From Dysidea avara (taxonomy: Eukaryota; Porifera; Demospongiae; Dictyoceratida; Dysideidae), in assembly GCF_963678975.1 (NCBI RefSeq), contig NC_089272.1:59408574-59472573 (forward strand): 64,000 bases of DNA, written 5' to 3'. A model generated the notes under the pieces. That model searched no databases, was not told the origin of the DNA, and saw only the letters and a program-made list of their open reading frames with translations. A program made the position numbers and the translations under genes. This document shows, one piece after another, positions 19,948-31,699 of this stretch (its first letter is position 1; every line of letters starts with the position of its first letter).

Positions 19948-22900
19948 CCAGGAGTGTACATGTAAATACTGCAAGTAGTCATTCACATTATCACGTTTGC
20001 AAGTCGTGTGTGAATTGTTCAAAAGCAATCTGAAATCAACTGTGCTAGTACTACCTGAGTGTGTACTGGAGTCAGTTCTGACAGTGTTGTCACAGTGTTG
20101 CTGCAATTTGTAACCACAAACAAAGTATTTACAATAGTTGCTTATTTTAAGTTCATCAATTCCAGAGGCGTATCCAGGATATTTCCAAAGTGGCTTCCAG
20201 ATTTAGCTGTGAGGTACAGAGGTCTGGGGCTGTGTTCCCAGCCACTGACAGATTTAGAAAGTGCTCAAATTTACTAGATTTTTGATTTCATGAATAGTAA
20301 CTATTTCAATTTGTACTTGGTTCCTCATGATTTGTGGCTGGTCAGGTATATATTGTAGTGACCAAATACATTTCCAATTAAAATGATTTAGGTACTTTAA
20401 ATTTCAACATTTTTAACACCCTTAAACTGTGTGCGTGCGTGCGTGCGTGTGTGGCTTACTACTGATAGGCTGGAGTGCTGCACCAGTATAATGCTAGCAT
20501 ATTAGGTGGATGTTATGAACACTACTTCTACTCTCTAATAGAGCAGTCAGTGGAAACTGCAATCGAGCACTCCAATGCATTGTCCAAAGCTCCTTAAATT
20601 GATACTATCTAATAGAACAGTCACTTTGTAATCAATTACTCTAATTGAGCATTCACTGATTAAAACTTTCAAAGATAATTGTAAGAAATGTTTTTGAGCA
20701 CATTGGGAACACTGAAGAGCATAACAGGCAAAAATTTCATGAAATTTTACCCAGCCCTCAATCCAGGTCAGTCCATAAAACGGGTCAGATCTGGATTACC
20801 TGCCCAGGTGACCCACTGAGCCCAGACAAAATGTGACATAGATGACCTTGTTTCAACCATGTGTGTATGTGCTGTGCACGCATGTGTGCATGTGTGTAGT
20901 ATGTAGAACTGAGCCAATAATTTACAAAACATTTGTTGATTATGTGTCATACACTGTTCCTAATCAGGGACGAAACTAGCACTTTAGTGATGCTAGTATA
21001 CCCAAAGTGTCCTAATTTTAGAGGTCTAAACAACTACAAATGAAACCATTAATGGTGTCAAGGTACATTTCCTGATTTCAAGTACTGTATCGTCAATTAT
21101 AGCCCGGACACTTATTATGTTCAGGCAAGTGTTTACCCTAGCCACAAGACTGGTGACTATAATTTACAAGACCAAAAATCATATTCCTTGGAATCAACTT
21201 GAGATATTCTCTTCTTGATATATTCCACATAGATTTCAAGTTTAAAGGAATGCTGTAAAATGCTTTTGCTTCACTGTTTTGTACTAGAAGTTCCTGTGAA
21301 ACTGGGCATTTATTTCTGTTGTACGACTCTATACTGTATCTAGCAACTACTGTGTGTATGATATAATTATATGGGACTGGCCGTAGTGCACCATTAGGAA
21401 AAATATGAGTATTATTTTATCATTAAATTTCATGATTTACTTTCTTGTTTGTTTAGCGTCAAATTATGTTCAGCCAATGTAATAGCACTGAAAGAGGTAT
21501 GTGGACTATTTTGTATATTTCTTGAATTAAAATGTATATTTTCTTATTCACAGGCATTCTGAGAAACTGAAATCAAGATATTGGGCCAGGGGCTGAGGGG
21601 TGCATAAGAACTGTGAAGGAAGAGAACATTTAAGTAATATCTAACTGTCACTAGATGATAATAATACTCCATAATGTGTCCGTGGTTGGACAAAAGTTGT
21701 AATAATGTATGTGCTTATCATCTGCAAGGCAGATGGATGTGTAGACTATGACTGACCGAACATGCATGTTGTATTACAGTACATTGTCAAGCAGCATCAT
21801 ATTATTTACATACACAAAGTGTGGAACTCTCAAGTTGTTTGTATATAGATCACCACTAGTTCCCTTTAGGAATTGTATTTACGAAAGGTATTGCTAGTAT
21901 ACTAAATAGCCCTTGGTCGTTGAAATACAAACTCAAATCAAGTACAAGTAACACAAACACTAGTTATGCTATAACATTGTGATCACAAGTAATGTTGTTC
22001 ATTGAATTATGCAATAATATTTCAGTTGAGTTCCTTGCTTGTGAATAGTTTTCACAACTGCTTGACACGTAGCTGATGAGTTACAAACTTTGATCAGACT
22101 CTAGAGTCAGGTATGTTCAATCCATTTGGTAGTAACAAGCTGCTCATTGGGATTCATGCCTCATTTACCCTGCAACAATTATAAACAGTTCACCCTGCAA
22201 CACTACTAATAAGTACAAGTACACAAATATTGGCTTTCGCAGATAGTGAGGAAGATAATATAACATGATATGTCTTTAGTAATGTTTGACATTGTTTGTA
22301 TTTTGTACAAGCAATGCTTCCTTTTTTATCATGTCACCTTGCAGGATGTACACAGTAATTTTGAAAAGAGTTTTCTCTACAGCTAAGTGACTGTTATATT
22401 AGAGTATTATAATTACCTGACTGCTTTATTAGAGTATCTCACCAAAATAATATTCTTCAGAACAAGTATTGCTATTACATGACAAACACTATTTACAAGG
22501 CGAAGGCTCCTGTTTCATGAAAGATCCCATGATTTCTGTATATCTGCGGTTTGAATTTATGTAAAGGGGTTTCCTGAAACTTGCCCCTGCCTTGGAAGTA
22601 CAAAACTCATGTAACCTAGATGTTTTCTGTTGCATACAAGATTGTGTGTAAGAAATTAAAAGTATGCACTAGTCACTCTGAACTGCTTAGCTTTATTTCA
22701 CTTTTAAACCGGCGATCATACATGTATATGCAAGGGAGTATCATGCTGGTCTGTGTTGCACACTACATTTGAACCCTTCGTATGCCTTGAGATTTTGACT
22801 CATTGTTACTAGTAGCAATATTGTGTAGTCTCAAGTGTCGTCTTGATTGTATATTGACTTTGGTAGACCGTGCAGCAAGTTAGTCTTGTGCCATCCACCT

Positions 22901-23640
22901 CTTCACAAAAGTAAGGGTCTGCAGCTGGTGAAATACAGATACTAAATAATCTCAATAGGAATTCAATTAGACAGTGTATGTAATTGCTAGTTATGTCAGA
23001 TGATTACCCTTCAAAAGCATTGCGTTGCCAAGGTGATTTGTGTGTGAACGTGATTGGCACACACTACCAAATCTGAGTGGTAGAATCATTTAGTATCTGT
23101 ATTTCACTTTTTGCAAAGGAGCACGCGGTGCCAGACTAGTCCCTGTGGCACCTCCTTATGCAATGTGTATGTACATGCATGCAAAGTTTTAATAGTTGTC
23201 CCACTCACTTTACATTAATCTAAATATTACTCCATTTTATAGCTGCCACAAAATTTCACAGATGCATATCGCCAGGAGTAATATAATGTACAATTGTAAA
23301 GGACCGGTTGTATCATATTTCTACCGCTCTTAATCCTCTTACATCTGTGCCCAGTGATCCGAGGCGATCCAAGGGCAGCTGGGTACCTGGGCAGCTGACA
23401 AACCACTTAGGTGTCCCGTATTTGCTGGTGTTCCACCTTATCCCTCTGTACTTGAATCCATTCCAGATCATTAAGTAGATAAATCGTGACACTGGTCCGC
23501 CAAAGCACCCATCCGCAGATCCGGCAGCATATTAACGAATCATATAATAAGCGCCGCATAAAGATGACGCGCTGCGCTTTAGATTGAAATACGTAGTAAA
23601 TGCACGGAAGAAAACGGAATAAGGACATCACGAAGGTATA
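19948..23640. other. Gene-free interval with simple repeats
   Basis: No gene was recognised. It holds a GTGCGTGC microsatellite (20430-20452), a cluster of the CTCTAATAGAGCAGTCA motif (20534-20660), another pair of motifs in the opposite orientation (about 22390-22440), and at 20165 a fragment resembling the CAGAGGCGGAT element terminus. Short ORFs here lack recognisable domains. Confidence 0.5.
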
Positions 23641-23780
23641 AACGTTATACCTGTGACGTTTTATACCAACTTGTAGGGATAACCTTCATCCCATATAGTA
23701 TAACCTTCATACCAAGTCTTTTTTATACCAACAAGGTAGGGATAACCGTCATACTCCTTGGTATAACCTTCAAACTTCAT
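23641..23780. repeat. GGGATAACC/TATACCAA repeat block
   Basis: Short related words (GGGATAACC, TTATACCAAC, AACCTTCATACC) recur about six times in 140 bp. The same vocabulary is found at 58-212, on the other side of the ISL2EU-like element. Confidence 0.5.
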
Positions 23781-24194
23781 TTTTAACAGTGTTACGCAAA
23801 TAATCGGTCATAACTCGGTGAATGTTCATCGGATTCCTACCAAACGTGGTACTGAGATTCGCCTTAATAAGCCCTTTAAGTGTGCCAACATTCAGCCCGA
23901 TTGGAGCCTGCATTTGTGTTTTATGGCGGATTTTGCAAAGTGTGCGAAAAGAAGTACAGTAGAAGAAAAACACGAAGAAAAAAACCCCAAACTTTGGCCG
24001 TTCGTATCTCGGAAATGGCTGGAGCGATGTTCTTCAGATTTGGAATGTGGACTCCCCTACCTAGCCGGCACTTCTGCAGCAACTTTGGTTTCAATCAGAT
24101 AAGGAATCACGGAATTACGAAGGTGTGCAAATCGCGTTTACTTTCTTCCTCTAAATATACTCACGGTGTGGCGCGCCGGCTTCTTGGGCCGCAC
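23781..24194. other. Unassigned sequence with overlapping short ORFs
   Basis: Two overlapping + strand frames (23818-24102, 94 aa; 23880-24368, 162 aa) are open but show no domain I know. The DNA looks like part of a dispersed repeat of unknown class. I do not call a gene. Confidence 0.3.
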
Positions 24195-25058
24195 CAGGCC
24201 CGTAGCCAGGGGGGATTCGGGGGGTTCGGAAGAACTGCCCTCTTGAGAAAAAGGTCCACAATTTCAGTAAAAAGGTCCACAATTTTAGCAAAAAGGTCCA
24301 CAATTTTAGCAAAAAGGTCCACAAATTTAGTATACAAGTCCAAATTATCAGTAGCAAAAGTTCATTAGCTCCAGTTTAATAAACACTACTCATGTAATCA
24401 TCTAATAAGAAGCTAAATTAAGTGCTCCGAGTAGCTGGCTCATTCAGTGCTTGTAATGCAATGCAAGATCGACATGCTCTAATAGAGCAGTCAACCACCC
24501 TAATAGAACAATCACTCTAATAAAACAATCACTCTAATAGAACAGTCACAATTACATTTTCTTTTAAAATCTGTATGTAACTACTTATTTGATTTACAAA
24601 ACCATATTTGTTGTCTAGTGGGCAAGCCCCTCCCATGAAGAGCCGTGCATAAATAGCATCCTTGCTTCAATGCGCGATCCAACAGAGCACTCAATCTTGC
24701 CCATTCTCATTCACTGTGACATTCCAATATATTATAGACACAGATGGTATAATCACAGATGGTATAATTACAGTAGTAATAGAGAGATATTTCCCAGATG
24801 TCATTTAAATAGCTGGTCTTGAGCTTACCTAAAAATTGTTATTTTTATTGACTGAAATGCCACTAAATTCAACCTTTTAGTGTCTATTTTCAAAAACATT
24901 TCCTGGGGGGCATGTCCCCAAACCCCACTAGTTTCAGCATGTTTCGCATGCTGGGTGTGCCTCGCACACCATACTGTAATCCATATAAAAAGGCCTCAAA
25001 AAAGATCCACTTTTCTTCTAAAAGAACCTACCCAGATAAAAGTCTGGCTACGGCCCTG
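24195..25058. mobile_element. MITE with CAGGCCCGTAGCCAG ends
   Basis: The left end reads CAGGCCCGTAGCCAGG and the right end CTGGCTACGGCCCTG, near-perfect inverted repeats. The flanks are CGCAC and CGTAC, possibly a 5-bp duplication with one change. Inside are four copies of a 21-bp tandem repeat and several CTCTAATAGAGCAGTCA-type motifs (24474-24550). No transposase is encoded. Confidence 0.7.
24248..24331 (+). repeat. 21-bp tandem repeat, four units
   Basis: The unit AAAAAGGTCCACAATTTTAG plus one base is repeated about four times with few changes, inside the MITE 24195-25058. It creates overlapping - strand ORFs with a repetitive translation, which are artefacts. Confidence 0.8.
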
Positions 25059-25615
25059 CGTACGGCACACTACCGTGTGTCTTGATTTGAGATAATGTTA
25101 CTCATTAACTAACAAACTAACCATAGTTAGTTTGGTGCACAGTAACATAGCATGCTTGTGCATGAATGTATTTTTACTAAGGAATTTTCCTATGACTTTA
25201 CTATAAAAGTAGATTGCATGAGGTTTTCCATCATTAATGCTTTGCAACATGCACAGGATAACTATACATATTAAGTACTTCATTTTTTGTAAGAGTGGAT
25301 GAGGCAACTTTGTGTTCAAATTAAAATGTAGTCTGCTAAAAAACTTGAGAGATATTTAGTAGCTATGCAGATAGGAAACAATTACTCAAAAAAGCAGACC
25401 TGTATACAGTATATTGTACATATTAAAAGACTTTTAGCTTCAATTAAGTAGCTAAACACTGGTATGTCAGTGATTCTACCTGACATTTGTGTGTTATAAT
25501 TGTACATGCTTACTGTGGCTTGTTGTTCAATACTAATAATGAATAACACGCATCAGGAGTACTGCTGTGTGGTACATTCGTATACAGTATAATTGTTTTC
25601 AATAGAAAATCAATC
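25059..25615. other. Upstream region of the first beta-helix membrane gene
   Basis: AT-rich and without coding signal. It lies directly upstream of the ATG at 25616, so it presumably holds that gene's promoter. A TATAATTG-type word occurs at about 25587, but I cannot call a start site. Confidence 0.35.
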
Positions 25616-28600
25616 ATGTTCTTGCTACTTCTACTATCATCACTACTTCACAATTCAACTGCTTCTGTCTACACCATCACACCTAATAATTCTAACACTA
25701 CATGTCATCATTGCCACAATTTACAACAGTACATGCTCAATACTACCAAGTACTTCACCTCTAACACTCAACTATTCTTCCTACCAGGACTACATCACCT
25801 TCACACTGATCTCATCATACAAAATGTTCACAACTTTTCACTCATAGGCAGTACGACTAATAGTAAAACACCTAACACTATCATCCAGTATGGCACATAT
25901 ACCATAAACGTGGCTAACAGTACTAGAATAACTGTGGCTAGTATAACTTTTGAGAACATGATCACACAAATAAAAGGTGTGAAAACTTTTCTAAACATAC
26001 TTAATAGTGCTCATATATACCTGAAATGTCTTGCAAGTATGAATAAAGGATTAATAAATGTAGTGAATATATTTGGAAGTTCACTACTTTCTGATATTAA
26101 TAACACAGTACTACACATTAAATATGATGATAATGACATGACAGCAAAGTCAAGAAATCATCTGCTTATAGTTCAGAATTACACAACAACAAGAATGCTT
26201 GTCTTATTACCAACTATATATATACGATTGTTACAAGTGTCGTATAAAGTTATTATCAACATCACTGATTCTACCTTCATCAGCTGTCATAACATATTTT
26301 TGCGGATCAGGAGCAGCAGTTGTGGGCACAGAAGGAACATTATTACTGTAAAAAACTGCATGCTTCTGTCCAACATCCAACATGTTGATTCATTAATAGA
26401 CATAAATTTACTGATATGTGTGAATAAGGGTACCAGTATCATGATGTCCAGCAACACACTTTTTTTTTTTGATAACTGCTGGTTCACTAAAAATTATTGT
26501 CATCATAAATATTGTAATTATAACAGAAAAGAGTCTAGTATAATAAGTTGTATATGGCACCCACACTATACTGACCAACATTTAGCACAAACCCAAGAAG
26601 CAAACTTAATATTCCATTACTGCAAGTTTACCTATAATGTGGCAAAATATTTACTGTATTTCAAGAGAGTAGAAACACATATGACTATCAATAATGCAGT
26701 TCACATGATTGGGACAATTTTCACATCAAACAAAAGGTTTGGAGCACTGATAAAATCTGACTTACAAATTACTATAGTTGGTCCAATTATATTTCACAAC
26801 AACAAGCACTTTACAATACTTGATGCTCCAGTACAGTTTAAAGGCAATATAGAAGCATCAGATAATGAAGCAATGTATTTTTTGTCAACGCCAACTGATA
26901 GTAATGCTAACCTTATAAGTAACACTATTCTGAATATTACATACAACACATTTTTAGCAGAAATATTTCATAAAGAAAGGTCACGTGATGAAATTATTCC
27001 AGTCTGTTATTTCCAATTCTACTCCAGTGGTAGCAAAAATAGCATTACCACAAAATCATACCAAATAGCAATCGTTGACAACATCGGGAATCCCGTTTTT
27101 CCCAGGTTAAAAGTATTTTCTGAAAATATACAAAATAAAAAAAACTGTAAGATGCTTTCAGACTCTGTCTTTTATAGGTTTAATCCATTGGAAGTGTACA
27201 AGTCAATCATAGACTACAAAAATGAAACTGAACAATTATTTGATACAGGGCTGCTGTGCCATTGTTCCAGTGAAGGAAAACAGAACTGTCAGACCGATAC
27301 TCTTGGTCCTATATATGCTGGACAATTACTGACCCTTAACTTAAGGAGTAATAATAATATTAATACGCTTTATGTTAATGTTGACATGTACCACAGTTAT
27401 CTGCCACCATCACACTGCAAGGTATCCTCTACCAGTGAAACCTTTAATGTTGTTAGGAATAGTTGTACACAACTCCGCTACACCATATTATCAGCAGATA
27501 AAGAACAATGTGAGTTGGTTTTCAGCTCTAAATATGTCAATACCATCACAATATTTTACATCAAATTATACAAATGTCCAGTAGGATTTTCATTAAATAA
27601 CAACACTGAGGCATGCGATTGTGACCCAGTGCTGAAGAAGTTGGTATTAAAATGTAATATTAATGATCAAACTGTGTTACGTCATGCTAACTGTTGGATA
27701 TCCGCTGAATCTCATAACAACCATCACAATTACCAAACATCTCATCATTGTCCATTCTACTACTGCCTACCTCACTCTTCAACTGTCAACTTCTCCACTC
27801 CTAACTCACAGTGTCAGTTTAACAGAGCTGGCATATTGTGTGGACAATGTCAACAAAACCTCAGTACGATATTTGATTCCTCTCAATGTCAGCACTGCTC
27901 CAACATAACACTCTTACTCATCCTACCTATCATAATTGCAGGCATTTTATTAGTCTTACTACTCTTCCTTCTCAACCTCACAGTTACTGATGGAACTATT
28001 AATGCATTTATTATGTATGCTAATATCATTAGCATTAACAATGATGTGTTCTTTGATACTGATGAAATTGGCACACCGGCGTATACATTCATCTCACTAG
28101 CTAATCTTGATTTGGATATTAAAATATGTTTTTACAATGGTATGGATGACTTTGCTAAGATATGGTTACGATTAGCATTTCCCTTCTACCTCATCTTCAT
28201 TGCTACATCACTCATCATAGCAAGTCGTTACTCCACTACAATACAGAGGATCACTGCACGTAGAGCACTACCAGTACTTGATACACTTTTCCTATTGTCC
28301 TATACTAAGATATTACATACAGTGTCCAATGTCTTGTTCTTCTACTTCACAGTCACTCACCTACCTAGTAAACACACCACACTAGTGTGGTCAGTAGATA
28401 CTAATGTATCACTGTTTGGAGTTAAGTTTGCTATATTGTTCATCACTTGTGTTGTACTCTTCTTGGTGCTACTATCATTTAACATTGTGTTGCTGTTCAC
28501 AAGGACCCTGATGAAATTCCAGTCAGTTAACAGATTCAAGCCACTACTTGATGCTTATCAAGGACCTTACAAGGATCACTACTACTACTGGACTGGATTA

Positions 28601-29074
28601 CAGTTATTAATAAGGGCTGTGTTCTTTGGTATAGCAGCTCTAGACAAGAACATCTGTTTAATCATTGGAGCCGCTGTCACCAGTGGACTAATAGGATTAC
28701 ATGGATTTGTTGGACCTTTCAAAAGCAAGATTAAAAACTTTCAAGAACTTCTATTCGCTTTAAACCTTCAACTATTATACATCTTCACATTGTCTGGTCT
28801 AGGAGCCACTGCAGTCAATGTAATGGTTACCATTGCTGCAATACGCTTCATCATCATATGCATGGCCACTAGTAATATCTTCACTTGTGCTGGAGTGATG
28901 GTCAGGTCCAATCCTTACCACAGTAACTGCATGAACTCAATAGTCGGGTGGATCACAAAGTTACACATGAAACCAAAAATAAAACCTGATGAAATACTGA
29001 CTCTTAACAACATTCCAGAGGTTGCTTATAACTATCACGAATATCAAGAACCATTAATTGGTGTAGATATGTAA
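25616..29074 (+). CDS. Beta-helix ectodomain multi-pass membrane protein 1 (1152 aa)
   Basis: A single-exon gene of unknown function. The N-terminus is a signal peptide (MFLLLLLSSLLHNSTAS). Residues about 20-690 form an Asn/Thr/Ile-rich ectodomain with many N-glycosylation sites and the irregular short-strand pattern of right-handed beta-helix proteins. A Cys-rich module follows (about 660-762): CDCDPVL, CNINDQTVL, PFYYCLPHSS, NSQCQFNRAGILCGQC, then CQHCS. About 8-9 hydrophobic segments begin with LLLILPIIIAGILLVLLLF (about 765). Between segments 4 and 5 lies the conserved FKPLLDAYQGPYKDHYYYWT (about 975-995). The cytoplasmic tail ends with an acidic YHEYQEPLIGVDM motif shared with both paralogues (34676-38124, 40316-43777). 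The membrane region vaguely recalls TRP-like or GPCR-like proteins, so receptor or channel is a guess. The alternative frame at 25593 is a shadow. Confidence 0.85.
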   Translation: MFLLLLLSSLLHNSTASVYTITPNNSNTTCHHCHNLQQYMLNTTKYFTSNTQLFFLPGLHHLHTDLIIQNVHNFSLIGSTTNSKTPNTIIQYGTYTINVANSTRITVASITFENMITQIKGVKTFLNILNSAHIYLKCLASMNKGLINVVNIFGSSLLSDINNTVLHIKYDDNDMTAKSRNHLLIVQNYTTTRMLVLLPTIYIRLLQVSYKVIINITDSTFISCHNIFLRIRSSSCGHRRNIITVKNCMLLSNIQHVDSLIDINLLICVNKGTSIMMSSNTLFFFDNCWFTKNYCHHKYCNYNRKESSIISCIWHPHYTDQHLAQTQEANLIFHYCKFTYNVAKYLLYFKRVETHMTINNAVHMIGTIFTSNKRFGALIKSDLQITIVGPIIFHNNKHFTILDAPVQFKGNIEASDNEAMYFLSTPTDSNANLISNTILNITYNTFLAEIFHKERSRDEIIPVCYFQFYSSGSKNSITTKSYQIAIVDNIGNPVFPRLKVFSENIQNKKNCKMLSDSVFYRFNPLEVYKSIIDYKNETEQLFDTGLLCHCSSEGKQNCQTDTLGPIYAGQLLTLNLRSNNNINTLYVNVDMYHSYLPPSHCKVSSTSETFNVVRNSCTQLRYTILSADKEQCELVFSSKYVNTITIFYIKLYKCPVGFSLNNNTEACDCDPVLKKLVLKCNINDQTVLRHANCWISAESHNNHHNYQTSHHCPFYYCLPHSSTVNFSTPNSQCQFNRAGILCGQCQQNLSTIFDSSQCQHCSNITLLLILPIIIAGILLVLLLFLLNLTVTDGTINAFIMYANIISINNDVFFDTDEIGTPAYTFISLANLDLDIKICFYNGMDDFAKIWLRLAFPFYLIFIATSLIIASRYSTTIQRITARRALPVLDTLFLLSYTKILHTVSNVLFFYFTVTHLPSKHTTLVWSVDTNVSLFGVKFAILFITCVVLFLVLLSFNIVLLFTRTLMKFQSVNRFKPLLDAYQGPYKDHYYYWTGLQLLIRAVFFGIAALDKNICLIIGAAVTSGLIGLHGFVGPFKSKIKNFQELLFALNLQLLYIFTLSGLGATAVNVMVTIAAIRFIIICMATSNIFTCAGVMVRSNPYHSNCMNSIVGWITKLHMKPKIKPDEILTLNNIPEVAYNYHEYQEPLIGVDM

Positions 29075-30594
29075 TGGTAGCTGCAGGTTCAGTGAATGAT
29101 AGCAGCATGTTTCATTAATCATAGCTGTTCGTATTTATACCTTTGATTGTAGTGCTCTGTGATGCATTAAACATTAGTTATTATATAATTATAATATAGA
29201 ACATTTTTTCTGCAGACATGTCAATATTATGCACCACAAAGCATACTTCTTGTGTAGTGACACATGCACCAGACACATTATATATACAAATTAACATAAT
29301 TTTACAGCTCGTTAATAAAAGAATATTCAGAAAACTAACTAAAAACATTTTAACACCTAACCTATGCAAACCTCTGCGGACTAACCATCTTGTGATAGGA
29401 TAACTTAAATGTTCACATCACTGAAGTTGTGTAACAAGGAATTGTTGTACAATAACAAAACATTACCATGACAATGAGGTATAATAAAACCAAGGGCATA
29501 TTTGGGGGGAGTAAAGCATCCCCTCTAGATTTTACTGGAAAGATAGTAGAAGCTATATTGTATAGTATACGTGCAATTGCATCTAAAGCATACATGGACA
29601 ATTAAAAGATGGAAAGAGTGAGATGATAAGAGCTAATCTCTTCTAGGAATTAACAAGAGGTTTATATTTCAGAGATAAAACTACTATGCATCAAAATACT
29701 TCAATTCAGCAAAACAGTGAGCTACTCCAATAAAATATCCATCATTTAAAATTCTTAAACTACAAGGAGCAAAGACCAACTCCTGGATCCCTTGAAATTC
29801 AACTTTGAACTCAAAAGATAGCTGTGCCCTGTACAAATAATGAAAGCTAGTTACCATGCATGCACTCATTGCATGGCTAGACAAGTTAATGACAATTTCA
29901 GTTTTTAACAGTTTACAATGCTTGGTTCAGTCAAAACCAATGCCATATTTCTAAGAAAACTCAATTTGCAAAATTTATTGTTTTTCATGTGAGGTCATAC
30001 CCCCAGACCTCTCTATATAAAGTATGCTCTGAATGCTGACTGCACTACTAGTTGTATTAACCAGTTGCCACCTTTTTTAGCTACCACTATTATATAGATA
30101 CCCATAGCTTAGCACTCCCATCGCCACTTCCTTTGCGAATTCTAAATCCACACCTGAAAACCAAAATGTAATTACAGAACAATCATTTTGTGCTACATAA
30201 ACATAATTACATAAGATACAGCTGCAGTGTAAGTAGCTATAGAGAACATGATATGCACAGGGTGAGATCCAAGGGGTGCCATGAGGGCTTATTATAATAC
30301 ACTTCTAATGCATGTTGTTTTGGCTATAACTTATTATTTTATGCTCTAGAAGTTTTAAAAGCATGCAAATGTATTAATTACATGCTTCCTTGTATATATA
30401 GTCTTATTAGAAACACAGATGTTTTAATTGTTATATGTACAACTGCACGTATAACATTATACACACAATCTAAACATAACATAAAATTGTCACACATGGA
30501 TCTCTCTATATATTCAGACTTAATGGATGTGACATTTTCCCTGTCTACATGCGTTCAATAAAATCATTGTACAGTTCATTAAGCAAATAGAGTA
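29075..30594. other. Gene-free interval
   Basis: AT-rich, with no domain-bearing ORF. The short ORFs 29181-29369, 29218-29403 and 29413-29601 look random. A possible polyadenylation signal variant (ATTAAA) lies about 90 bp past the stop of the preceding gene, near 29165. Confidence 0.4.
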
Positions 30595-30602
30595 CTTCAG
30601 GG

Positions 30603-30897
30603 TAACGGTGGATCCAGACTTATGGGAATGGGAGGTCAAAATAAACTCTGAGACACTCAATTGTCTGGTTTGGTAAGGTGAGACCCAAAAAAGGTCACAG
30701 CCAGCTGAAAATAGCTGCCCACCACACCAACTATGTGTTTATCACTGATAAAGTAAATAAAAATCCTTAAATAGCTCTCTACAAACTGCTCTAATACTGT
30801 GACTGCTCTATTAGAGTATCTCGATCTTGGTATACCAAAATTTTTCGGAGGGGGGGCAAGATCCCCCTTTTAACCCCCCCCCCTGTATCCGCCTCTG
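30603..30897 (-). mobile_element. CAGWGGCGGAT-type MITE, 8-bp duplication
   Basis: 295 bp with inverted ends (left TAACGGTGGATCCAG, right CTGTATCCGCCTCTG). CTTCAGGG occurs immediately on both sides (30595-30602 and 30898-30905), a perfect 8-bp duplication of the hAT kind. Internally it shares, in reverse, the GGTCTCACCTTACCAAACCAG segment and the GAGATACTCTAATAGAGCAG motif with 62463-62805. Confidence 0.75.
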
Positions 30898-30994
30898 CTT
30901 CAGGGGTTCTATTCCTTAGTATCACTAACCATAATTGACTATCACATTTTCTGATTGACTGTTGGTGATGTCAATGACATCAAGAGTTTATAAT

Positions 30995-31575
30995 GGCTTG
31001 ACATCTAGGTTTAGTTTTCAGTCTGATTCCAACATGTTGGAGAGAACCTCAAGCTTTACATTACCATTATGATAGTAAAGTTTACTTTCTCTCTGACATA
31101 TTGCCTTTTCACTGCTTGACATTTAGATTTAGTTTTCAGTAGGTTTTCATAATTTCTGGACTGATTCCAACATGTCAGAGAGGACTTAAAGTTTTAATTA
31201 AATTATGGATATCCAAGCTTTACATTACCATATTAATATATTGTTTTATCCGACATGTTGGATGTTTGACATCTAGATTTAGTTTTCCATAATTTCTGGA
31301 CTTCAAAAATCAATAAGCTAGCACTAAACTATCTAAATTGTTAAATTTCATGGAAATCCAAAGCTTTACATTACCATATTAATATCCTTTTTACTGCTAG
31401 AGTTTAGTTTTATAATTTCGGACTGATTCCAACATGTAGGAAAGAAAGCTGTTGAGTTATCTTTCCAACATGTTGGAAGCAATCCTTTTTACTGCTAGAC
31501 ATTTAGATTTAGCTTCAGTAGATTTTCATAATTTCTGGACTAATTCCAACATGTAGGAAAGAACCTACATTGTTT
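30995..31575. repeat. Degenerate tandem repeat around CCAACATGTTGG
   Basis: About five decayed units of roughly 100-140 bp. Each contains some of: GACATTTAGATTTAGTTTTC, CATAATTTCTGGACTGATTC, CCAACATGTTGGA and AAGCTTTACATTACCAT. CCAACATGTTGG is a perfect palindrome. No coding potential. Confidence 0.65.
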
Positions 31576-31699
31576 AAATTTCATGGAAACTCTTGGTGGC
31601 ATATGGATTAATGATTTATTGAGAGCAATTCTCATTTTTGCACATTTATCATGTATTCCAGCCATATCTATTAATTGTCACATGTTATTCTATTTACTT

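Noticed and set aside
24248-24331. Regular repeats that might suggest a CRISPR array
   Set aside because: The units are contiguous 21-bp tandem repeats without unique spacers, in a eukaryotic setting.
23818-24368. Overlapping ORFs of 94 and 162 codons
   Set aside because: They overlap in two frames, run into a 21-bp tandem repeat and a MITE, and have no domain.
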